Assembly: GCA_003996215.1 (NCBI GenBank) | Contig: QJPP01001606.1 | Coordinates: 62,001-126,000 of the forward strand | Direction: 5' to 3' | Length of the DNA: 64,000 nucleotides | Source of the DNA: Jaltomata sinuosa | Lineage: Eukaryota; Streptophyta; Magnoliopsida; Solanales; Solanaceae | Shown here: positions 61,501 to 64,000 of the stretch, in pieces | How the letters are laid out: each line of letters begins with the position of its first letter | Position numbering within the stretch: the stretch's first letter is position 1 | Made by a program: the position numbers and the translations under genes | The notes under the pieces: generated by a model | Seen by the model: only the letters and a program-made list of their open reading frames with translations | Told to the model about the DNA's origin: nothing | The model's database searches: none

Positions 61501-62162
61501 TTTGGAATGAGCAACATCAGCTTGGACGGAGACATGAGGTATTGTAATAATTTGGCTCTCGTCTATACTATATATGGCATGACCACATATACATCCAATT
61601 TGGCGCCTTTTTGTCACCAATACAAGATAATATGACTCCAAGAATTTAATGCAGCCTAAACAAATCCATGAGTTAGCCCAAAATTTCCAGTAGAAACTAT
61701 AAGATGCAAGAGAGTTGAAAGAAAGACAAACCAGCAATGCCATAAACTTTAGCAACAAAATTCAAACCCCCAGTAGCTCTATTTCCTTCAGCAATCCGTT
61801 GAAGTAAGCTTTTAACTTCCTGAGGAGGATACACAACTGGGTCTTCACTTATGTTAAGATCTGAAGGCTCCATTCTATCAATCTTTAGCACTCTGAAGAA
61901 CTGCTTATTCCTATCACTCCCTATTAAATAAAACCTCTGCAAACACCAATCAATCAAAAAACATTGGAACTATAAAATAAATTGGGTTTTACTCAAAAAG
62001 AAAAAAATGAAGACAAAAGGAAGTGAAAATGTAACGTACGGCACGTGTTTCGTAGAGGCGAAACTTTTCGAGGGAATAGGAAAGAGGGTTGAATTCAGAT
62101 GGATCATTAGAGGGGTGGATTTTTTGGGGTAGCTTTGATGAATTTAACTTCATATTCTCCAT
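31258..62162 (-). CDS. SAC-domain phosphoinositide phosphatase, plant SAC2-SAC5 type
   Basis: A 16-exon gene assembled by hand. Coding exons, 5' to 3': 62040-62162, 61732-61936, 61490-61655, 59996-60218, 54196-54272, 47552-47739, 47341-47438, 47010-47143, 46789-46923, 38778-39162, 38554-38675, 38251-38361, 37278-37475, 34691-34882, 31869-31980, 31258-31506. All introns are GT-AG and phases agree (2,718 nt, 905 residues). The SAC domain runs from about residue 42 to 620. The catalytic NCIDCLDRT (C511-x5-R517) is in exon 10, and the plant-specific C-terminus ends WLVGEDKLPNV. Arabidopsis relatives act at the tonoplast on PI(3,5)P2; the same role is inferred here. The start is the first ATG (62162), with a second at 62153. 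The exact paralogue within SAC2-SAC5 is not resolved. No broken exon was found. Confidence 0.93.
31869..31980 (-). CDS. SAC phosphatase exon 15
   Basis: Codons 786-823: NEANGWYGGSLLGDQDESSK and IYRHYAELIQ, strongly conserved in this plant group. Confidence 0.92.
32157..33430 (+). repeat. Gypsy-type LTR fragment in intron 14
   Basis: Starts TGTAAGGCCCAG, a typical gypsy LTR beginning. It has a very GC-rich block at 32370-32590 with words such as CCTAGCGAGC, GCGTGCGAGGGG and CCGCGAGCGCC, followed by a TATA box (TTATAAATAT, 32621-32630). The 3' boundary is uncertain; no coding part or partner LTR was seen. ORFs of 98 and 150 codons over the GC block on both strands are composition artefacts. 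Confidence 0.5.
32621..32630 (+). promoter_or_regulatory. TATA box of LTR fragment
   Basis: TTATAAATAT just downstream of the GC-rich block of the LTR at 32157; it points against the SAC gene direction. Confidence 0.45.
33520..33660 (+). mobile_element. Possible Helitron 5' end
   Basis: TCTATATCTATATTATATTAAAAGCA resembles the TCTATA...TATTAAAAGCA starts of plant Helitrons. No CTRR hairpin end was identified, so this is tentative. Confidence 0.25.
33762..33838 (+). repeat. TS-type SINE or RTE tail fragment
   Basis: AAGGTCTGCGTATACTCTACC, CCCACTTGTGGAATTTCACT and GTTGTTATTG match the 3' segment shared by Solanaceae TS SINEs and RTE LINEs, here without the head. Confidence 0.6.
34493..34613 (+). 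repeat. TS-type SINE or RTE tail fragment
   Basis: GGGGTCTACCGGAAACATCC, AAGGTCTGCGTACACTCTACC and CCCCACTTGTTGGATTATAT, then TTGTTGTTG. It is the same tail as at 54362-54480 (opposite strand), which there ends an RTE LINE. Confidence 0.65.
34691..34882 (-). CDS. SAC phosphatase exon 14
   Basis: Codons 722-786: EIQLKSPNWLFGQRKYDDS, a Ser/Asn-rich variable part, then GDLSWISGVPDLNQEDIFER. Donor GTATTTT. Confidence 0.9.
35117..35730. other. Intron 13 sequence with a coding-like stretch
   Basis: Mostly AT-rich. At about 35140-35300 the plus strand reads as an almost open peptide (FPLDPENL, one stop, then STSCFDGNRGRLLDWNTFPI and AAAPAEAIVAAPALIHFAP) that looks protein-like, but I do not recognise it. 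It is antisense to the SAC gene. Confidence 0.3.
35734..35951. mobile_element. Truncated Stowaway MITE
   Basis: Starts TACTCCCTCCATTTCATTTTATGTC, the Stowaway end, with AAGAAGTAAGACACAT near the other side; the right inverted repeat is lost. Confidence 0.5.
35952..37277. other. Remainder of intron 13
   Basis: AT-rich intron sequence; no gene or repeat family recognised. Confidence 0.5.
37278..37475 (-). CDS. SAC phosphatase exon 13
   Basis: Codons 656-722: APVPACREDFLRMKLTSFDK, LLERTCCHIKNVRLCSETDQ and GVAPDAA. Plant-specific C-terminal region. Confidence 0.9.
37476..38250. other. Intron 12
   Basis: Contains a Stowaway-like half end at about 37821-37845 (TACTCCATCCCAATTTAAGTTTCC). Nothing else recognised. 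Confidence 0.4.
38251..38361 (-). CDS. SAC phosphatase exon 12
   Basis: Codons 619-656: FLGYFQPQEGKPALWELDSD and YYLHVSGIGDDLIPEYG, a sequence characteristic of the SAC2-SAC5 group. Confidence 0.92.
38554..38675 (-). CDS. SAC phosphatase exon 11
   Basis: Codons 579-619: VFPERQGKWKATTQSREFLK and SIKRYYSNAYTDGEKQDAIN, the end of the SAC domain. Confidence 0.93.
38778..39162 (-). CDS. SAC phosphatase exon 10 (catalytic motif)
   Basis: Codons 450-578, the largest exon. It carries FQSGVLRTNCIDCLDRTNVA with the CX5R catalytic loop (Cys511, Arg517), preceded by a charged, less conserved stretch and followed by YGLEALGRQLHAMGLTD and MYQGMGDALAQQYGGSAAHN. The Cys acts as nucleophile in this phosphatase family. 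Confidence 0.95.
39601..39828. mobile_element. Stowaway MITE
   Basis: Starts CTCCCGTCATCCCAGTTTAT and ends ATTGGGACGGAGGAG, imperfect inverted repeats, flanked by TA on both sides (39599-39600 and 39829-39830). 228 bp, in intron 9 of the SAC gene. Confidence 0.75.
40236..40416 (-). mobile_element. tRNA-derived SINE
   Basis: The minus strand begins AAGCTTTGGTCTAGTGGTAGG with a tRNA-like A box, has GGTTTGAACC as B box, and ends with the CTCGAGAATTTCTCGGTTA tail. The same family occurs on the plus strand at 59786-59987. Confidence 0.75.
40644..40652. other. 9-bp target-site duplication of MULE-like element (left)
   Basis: TAATTATAA here, TAGTTATAA at 42395-42403 (8 of 9 identical). Confidence 0.7.
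40653..42394. mobile_element. Non-autonomous MULE-like element
   Basis: 1,742 bp. The first ~120 bp (GGGAAAATACATCAGTTACC ... GGAACTAATACCCCC) recur inverted at the right end (GGGGGTATTAGTTCCATTCT ... TATATTCCC), and 9-bp target duplications flank it. Long inverted repeats with 9-bp duplications point to Mutator-like elements. No transposase. The inside (40890-42240) has G-rich coding-like stretches on the plus strand, for example around 41310-41550 (ORF of 76 codons), that may be captured host sequence. It lies in intron 9 of the SAC gene. Confidence 0.7.
43425..44395. repeat. ACC/CCA-rich tandem repeat region
   Basis: Nearly 1 kb of CA/AC-rich, G-poor sequence made of ACCACC units with longer period repeats. 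Phrases such as CACTATCAGCCACTACCACC occur three times (about 43768, 44006, 44113), and CACATTCTTCAGTCACCA-like phrases also recur. On the minus strand, the direction of SAC transcription, this is a long GGT-rich tract. ORFs here are repeat artefacts. Confidence 0.8.
44539..45181. mobile_element. Nested inverted-repeat (MITE-like) element
   Basis: GGGCTAAAATTGTCCCTTAACT ... GATCTCCCTAAC (44539-44655) is repeated inverted at about 45066-45181 (GTTAGGAAGACCAAAAGTGC ... ATTTTAGCCC), so the terminal inverted repeats are ~115 bp. No clear target duplication and no ORF. It sits within the Harbinger-like element. Confidence 0.65.
46235..46460 (-). mobile_element. tRNA-derived SINE (second family)
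   Basis: The minus strand starts CACCCAAGGGTGTGGCCTAA, has the B box-like GGTTCAAATCC, and ends GGATACCATGGTTATAAAAAAAAG. It is flanked by ATGACTCTTT (46225) and ATGACTTTTC (46461), an imperfect target duplication. Confidence 0.75.
46615..46640. repeat. (AC)n microsatellite
   Basis: CTACACACACACACACACAC followed by a C run, in intron 9. Confidence 0.8.
46789..46923 (-). CDS. SAC phosphatase exon 9
   Basis: Codons 405-450: SKSANVLAVLGGVASEALDL, TGFYYSGKPVVVKRQATQLS and RTSTAR. Donor GTATGTT. Confidence 0.92.
47010..47143 (-). CDS. SAC phosphatase exon 8
   Basis: Codons 361-405: TVEKRPREMMLRREFANAVG, YLNQILSEENHLKFIHWDFH and KFAK. Acceptor CTGCAG. Confidence 0.92.
47341..47438 (-). CDS. SAC phosphatase exon 7
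   Basis: Codons 328-360: QRYDPTYEATRLHFEDLARR and YGNPIIILNLIK, a conserved SAC-domain stretch. Confidence 0.92.
47552..47739 (-). CDS. SAC phosphatase exon 6
   Basis: Codons 265-328: YLKRGVNDHGRVANDVETEQ, SSVVQMRGSIPLFWSQEASR and KPDII. Contains the conserved IPLFWSQ segment of SAC domains. Donor GTAAGAG. Confidence 0.92.
47740..50234. other. Intron 5, exon-6 side
   Basis: 2.5 kb of intron sequence; several chance ORFs of 70-100 codons but no recognisable domain or repeat family. Confidence 0.5.
50235..50499 (-). repeat. LTR of a minus-strand copia fragment
   Basis: On the minus strand it follows a purine run (TTTGAAGGGAG) and starts TGAGAGATTATTAAG. It contains TATAAAAGG near 50340, as in copia LTRs; the other end is not sharply defined. 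Confidence 0.45.
50510..51140 (-). pseudogene. Ty1/copia RNase H fragment
   Basis: The minus strand shows, across stops, KLNYLTVS, LHYIKSVLGEVLLYEDRGY, FVGYIDANCAGSSFDRCATS, SSILVGGNLMS, IIASHGNATCELIWIK and VLFHDRPHTYKSI. This is the C-terminal RT/RNase H region of a copia polyprotein. Only this 3' piece and the LTR at 50235-50499 are present. Confidence 0.65.
51454..52523. repeat. 555-bp direct duplication (near identical)
   Basis: 51454-51968 is repeated at 52009-52523, offset 555, with only about one base difference seen (an extra A in AAGAAAATTGATAGG of copy 2). Between the copies a 40-bp part of the unit (TGCAGACCAGGCCTGGGATC ... GCTTTCTTT) appears a third time at 51970-52008. Copy 2 ends exactly where the L1 fragment at 52524 begins. 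Confidence 0.92.
52524..53325 (+). mobile_element. 5'-truncated L1-type LINE
   Basis: The 3' part of an L1 ORF2 in broken frames: ALRCDTGIFKVNKAYRRM, CFFCGKKHRQLITSL-like zinc-binding residues, ITGQLWRLFLNL and WRLIPACIWWTIWKERNSRCFE (near 53020-53085). A 3' UTR and a short A-rich tail at about 53306-53325 follow. 5' truncated at the duplication border. Confidence 0.8.
53326..54195. other. Intron 5, exon-5 side
   Basis: AT-rich. A Stowaway-like right end, AAAGTGGGACAAAGGGAGTA, is at about 53898-53917; its partner end is not clear. Nothing else recognised. Confidence 0.4.
54196..54272 (-). CDS. SAC phosphatase exon 5
   Basis: A 77-nt exon (codons 240-265) hidden between 5.7 and 6.5 kb introns: TRLSIFGKDFSVSLISRRSR then HFAGTR. 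It was found by looking for the conserved SRRSRHFAGTR stretch. Acceptor TTGCAG, donor GTAGGC; phases fit both neighbours. Confidence 0.9.
54362..55036 (-). mobile_element. RTE-type LINE copy A, 3' part
   Basis: The minus strand encodes, in broken frames, LYGAECWPVKN, DKVGVTPMEDKMCEVRLKWSGHVKK, APVRRCGRLAIVG, GRDRPKKYWSEVIRQDIS and RRVWRSRIRVED with a stop near 54646. This is the well-known C-terminus of Solanaceae RTE LINEs. The 3' UTR ends with the AAGGTCTGCGTACACTCTACC segment and (GTT)n (plus: AACAACAACAACAA, 54362-54376). It is 5' truncated where copy B's tail joins. Confidence 0.8.
55426..56039 (-). pseudogene. RTE LINE ORF, C-terminal part
   Basis: Two overlapping open stretches: MEVWRHALESKGFRLSRTKT, EYLECKFNDITHEAEVEVKI and HDVAHRIGVEWVKYRLASGV, then YGVECWPVKNAHVQKMKLAD, RWMRWHTRRDMIRNEVIRDK and VADKMRKARLRWFGHVKRR. 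These are the thumb and C-terminal tail of the RTE reverse transcriptase polyprotein, with a frame change near 55700. Confidence 0.85.
56228..56650 (-). pseudogene. RTE LINE reverse transcriptase core
   Basis: LTELFNVIF then MKVWERVVKMRMRRGVFISE, NQFGFMSGQSITEVIHLVRR, EQYRDRKRDLHIVFIDLE, and MYDGAKPG. These are RT fingers and palm. The catalytic FADD box region is deleted or degenerate between 56040 and 56228. Confidence 0.8.
56667..56737. other. Unidentified filler at the nad9 side of the insertion
   Basis: Homology to nad9 ends within its last codons (after FRYFDFAS). The next ~70 bp up to the LINE match neither nad9 nor the LINE; they could be another organelle piece. Confidence 0.4.
56738..57279 (-). 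pseudogene. nad9: Nuclear copy of mitochondrial nad9
   Basis: Starts at ATG 57279 with MDNQFIFKYSWETLPKKWVK, continuing DTNTDYLIQLLCFLKL, QVSIDICGVDYPSRKQRFEV and TSADEVTRISAVVGLFPSAG. A TAG at codon 110 follows, where the protein has Trp. It then goes on in the same frame with MFGVSSINQLDLRRISIDYG, FEGHPLRKD, GYVEVRYDDPEKRVVSEPIE and MTQEFRYFDFAS. One codon is missing after RKD (LLSG where nad9 has FPLSG), and the last ~8 codons are lost. nad9 encodes a subunit of respiratory complex I in mitochondria. This nuclear copy lies in an intron of the SAC gene, has no nuclear expression signals that I can see, and is a pseudogene. Confidence 0.93.
57280..58042 (-). other. Probable mitochondrial sequence upstream of nad9
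   Basis: Adjacent to the nad9 start and unlike the LINE; GC and codon texture resemble plant mitochondrial DNA. I recognise no gene in it. Open stretches on the plus strand (67-104 codons) look like chance. Confidence 0.6.
58043..58102 (-). pseudogene. petB: Chloroplast petB (cytochrome b6) fragment
   Basis: The minus strand encodes GPDAIPVIGSPLLELLHGSA, matching the cytochrome b6 stretch PDAIPVIGSPLVELLRGSA with two changes (Val to Leu, Arg to His). About 60 bp, at the junction of LINE and mitochondrial DNA. Cytochrome b6 is a thylakoid complex subunit; this is only a relic. It may have arrived directly from plastid DNA or through the mitochondrion, which in plants carries plastid pieces. 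Confidence 0.72.
58108..58592 (-). pseudogene. RTE LINE ORF, region before RT, with internal duplication
   Basis: Open on the minus strand: GEVLIEDSHIRRRWQTYFHK and LINEERDKDIVLG, both repeated a second time, then FEHFKSRRDLGYCR, GIIGKMRRGRTIGPDEIPVD and FWKNAGKAG. This segment links the endonuclease and RT domains. The endonuclease itself is not present (5' truncation near 58600). Confidence 0.85.
58267..58566. repeat. 150-bp tandem duplication in the LINE
   Basis: 58267-58416 and 58417-58566 are identical but for one base (CACAATTCTC versus CACCATTCTC). Exactly 50 codons, so the frame is kept. Confidence 0.9.
58601..59205. other. Intron 4 sequence
   Basis: AT-rich; no gene or repeat family recognised. 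Confidence 0.45.
59219..59345 (-). mobile_element. Partial tRNA-derived SINE
   Basis: Same family as 46235-46460: the minus strand has GTGCGGCCTAGTGGTCAATG, GTTGAGAACCATGAGGTCTC and ATCCCAACCAAAGCCTTGG, but the middle and 3' parts are deleted. Confidence 0.65.
59786..59987 (+). mobile_element. tRNA-derived SINE beside exon 4 donor
   Basis: CTGGGCTTTGGTCTGTGGCG is the A-box head, GTTCGAACCC the B box, and the tail CTCGAGGATTTCTCGGTTATC ends in A-rich sequence. It is antisense to the SAC gene. Its A-tail ends about 9 bases from the exon 4 donor at 59995. Confidence 0.8.
59996..60218 (-). CDS. SAC phosphatase exon 4
   Basis: Codons 165-239: YKKLLSSVDLTKDFFYSYTY, PIMRSLQKN, NIFVWNSYLT, and MWTIALVHGHFKQ. 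The donor is AAGCAG|GTGTTTG, a poor match to consensus, with a SINE tail within about 10 bases. Confidence 0.9.
60219..61489. other. Intron 3
   Basis: 1.27 kb AT-rich; no repeat family or gene recognised. Confidence 0.5.
61490..61655 (-). CDS. SAC phosphatase exon 3
   Basis: Codons 110-165: CIKFLESYYLVLVTKRRQIG, CGHAIYSIDESQIITIP and AHSKTELR. Part of the SAC N-terminal lobe. Confidence 0.9.
61732..61936 (-). CDS. SAC phosphatase exon 2
   Basis: Codons 42-110: RFYLIGSDRNKQFFRVLKID, SEDPVVYPPQEVKSLLQRI and EGNRATGGLNFVAKVYGIAG. Acceptor TTTGCAG, donor GTTTGTC (weak). Confidence 0.9.
62040..62162 (-). CDS. SAC phosphatase exon 1
   Basis: Codons 1-41, from ATG at 62162 to YETRA. Ends at donor GTACGTT. 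LEKFRLYETR is the conserved start of plant SAC proteins. Confidence 0.88.
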
Positions 62163-62694
62163 CGGAAAGATGAACAACCAATGGAAACACGGTTCGTTTC
62201 CTTCACAACTTAAAAGGTTTTGGGCTTCCTTTGGATCATCATCTTATGGGATTGATGAACAAGGAGTTTATTATACTTCTATTCTACCCATTTCATGCTT
62301 CCTTGGTCACTGGATCTTTCTATTTGTAAATTTTTGGTTTTCTTCTTCCTTTTTTTCCTAAAATTGGGGCAGGGAAGTGGAGGTGGAGAGGGGATTACAA
62401 GCTAGTCAATTAATGTAGCTAGTGAGATTTCTCTTGATCTTCTTTCGTGTTTTCTTGTCTATTTTTTTCCTTTTTTACATAATTTGCCCCTCAAAAAAAA
62501 AAAAGGAAGGATAAAATTATTCAAAATTGTGAAACTTTGTCATTTCTTTGTTTCATAGGAGTAACTTTTTATTTATCCAAAAAGTTTTTTGATCAAACAT
62601 ATAACCAAGGGTAAAGGGTCAAATTTGCTCTAAATGATGTAAAATGGAATAAATTTCTACTTCGTTAATAATTGAGATCAAGTATGTTTTCATT
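62163..62694 (-). promoter_or_regulatory. SAC gene 5' flank (UTR and promoter region)
   Basis: The 530 bp between the start codon and an upstream LTR must hold the 5' UTR and proximal promoter. On the minus strand it is purine-rich near 62340-62480, with no convincing TATA box. Confidence 0.4.
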
Positions 62695-64000
62695 TGTCAC
62701 AATTTAAAATCACTCAGGTTGTAATGGAACCTATCCCAATTCAACCACGGTGGGTAAATCAAACTCGACGAACACAATAAACGAAATATAGGCAATAAAT
62801 AAGGATCCAAACGCGTCAAATAAAGATGACGTCTCAAAACATCACACACAAGTACTGGATAAGATAAACCATCAATCCTCAAGACTTAGAAGTCATAAGT
62901 ACAAGAGCGACTCTAATACAATGTCAGAATTGAACAATCCAATGTTGTCTAGGAAGTAAAATAGACAGGAAGTAAATAATAGATGAAGCTGGGTTAATCT
63001 CTAAAGCAGGAGCTCACCACAGCTTCGAATAAAAATCGCAAGCACGAACTTAGCCACAGGGTCCGCTAGTACTAGGATCTGCATCAAAAGAATGCAGAAA
63101 AGTAGGAGTGAATACGTTCCACTTGTACTCAGTAGGCATCATAGGCCGACTTAGCTTAAGTAGATACTATAACGAGTAAAGAATACTAAAATAACCCTGC
63201 ACGAAGAAAAGTTTCAGCAGTTCAATATCAATGATAACACGATATATCTCAATCACAACAACAATCCAAATGATAATGCAATGCAATGATGTGGGATGAA
63301 ATGCAATGGCCAATGCCTAACGATATACACCTCCTTCAGGGATTTGCTGCAAAGGTGGGATCCATGGGTGATCAGCGAGATCCATATATCATGCCTAGAA
63401 TCAAACTGGAACTTCCAAGTATTATGTCCGGACTCGAACCAGACTAAAATCAATATTAATGACTCAGACTCGAACCGAGACTAATAATCAGTACTAATGA
63501 CCCGAACTCGAACCGGGACTAAAATTATTTGTTTTATTTCAAATCGTTCTTTTCAAACCATTTCCTTCAAATCCATTATTTTCGCGTACCATGAGATGAA
63601 TGAATATGCATGAATACGAAAATAAAAGTAAACCAAACACAACAGATATGTCCAGAATCTCATAATCACAACTAATTTGTGAACATAAGCTACAAGCCTC
63701 AATATCAAGCCAAGAATCAAAGTTCCTTGTCACCCAACACAATATAAGCCTCAATTTGGGCATCACGATGATATTTCATCTCAATTAGTATTTAAATCCA
63801 CAATTTCACCAAACTCATAGCATGCTTTACCCGATAAGTTCTCACACAAGCAAAGTCTGGAAAAAGTTAAGCCATCACCTACCTTGAAGCCGACCCACAA
63901 GTCTCTACTTGATCACATTTGAGCTTTCCCTTTTCTAATAGCTTCCAAACGCAACCAATCTATCAAAAAAACAGGTTCTATGCGTAAAGACGAGTCCAAC
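62695..64000 (-). repeat. LTR of a minus-strand gypsy element (runs off window)
   Basis: The minus strand ends TTTAAATTGTGACA at 62695. Inside are phrases typical of Solanaceae gypsy LTRs (CTTTTGATGCAGATCCTAGT, TGCCTACTGAGTACAAGTGG). A short tandem repeat, ACTCGAACC(G/A)GACTAA..., occurs three times at about 63430-63530. The other end and the internal region lie outside the window. Confidence 0.55.

Noticed and set aside
62089..62361. 90-codon ORF over the SAC start region
   Set aside because: Opposite strand shadow of exon 1 and its 5' flank.

Overview
The window is nuclear DNA of a flowering plant, very probably a member of the nightshade family (Solanaceae). The evidence is one spliced gene with plant-type GT-AG introns, tRNA-derived SINEs and an RTE-type LINE of the kinds abundant in Solanaceae, many Ty3/gypsy and Ty1/copia retroelements, and a fragment of plant mitochondrial nad9. 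I cannot fix the genus from sequence alone.

Positions 1 to about 29,750 are a stack of nested, dead LTR retrotransposons with no host gene that I can see. The oldest layer is a plus-strand Ty1/copia element with an extra 3' ORF (about 7,732-18,921, plus a short LTR tail near 29,736). It hosts three insertions: (a) a minus-strand Del/Tekay-like gypsy element breaking its 5' LTR (about 5,098-7,731), itself broken by a minus-strand Athila/Tat-like element (1-5,090); (b) a 3.8 kb solo LTR with perfect 5-bp target duplications inside its 3' ORF (12,793-16,589); (c) a plus-strand Athila/Tat-like element (18,922-29,735) inside its 3' LTR, which in turn carries a 5'-truncated L1 LINE (25,052-26,178). 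Both Athila/Tat-like copies keep gag but show no reverse transcriptase or integrase.

Positions 31,258-62,162 (minus strand) hold one host gene, a SAC-domain phosphoinositide phosphatase of the plant SAC2-SAC5 type. I could assemble 16 coding exons by hand with GT-AG borders and matching phases (2,718 nt, 905 residues). Its catalytic CX5R motif lies in exon 10. The gene spans 31 kb because introns 4, 5, 9, 13 and 14 are full of transposable elements: a MULE-like element with 9-bp target duplications, a TRIM interrupted by a Harbinger-like element that itself contains a smaller inverted-repeat element, several SINEs, Stowaway MITEs, copia and L1 fragments, and two RTE LINE copies.

The most unusual object is in intron 4: an RTE LINE is split by a 1.44 kb insertion of organelle DNA (mitochondrial nad9 with upstream sequence, a piece matching chloroplast petB, and a short unidentified piece). 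Other points of interest are CpG-rich blocks of repeated near-palindromic words upstream of the TATA box in several unrelated LTR families, a near-perfect 555-bp duplication abutting an L1 5' junction, and a SINE placed a few bases from a weak splice donor. The right end (62,695-64,000) is the LTR of another minus-strand gypsy element about 530 bp upstream of the SAC start codon.
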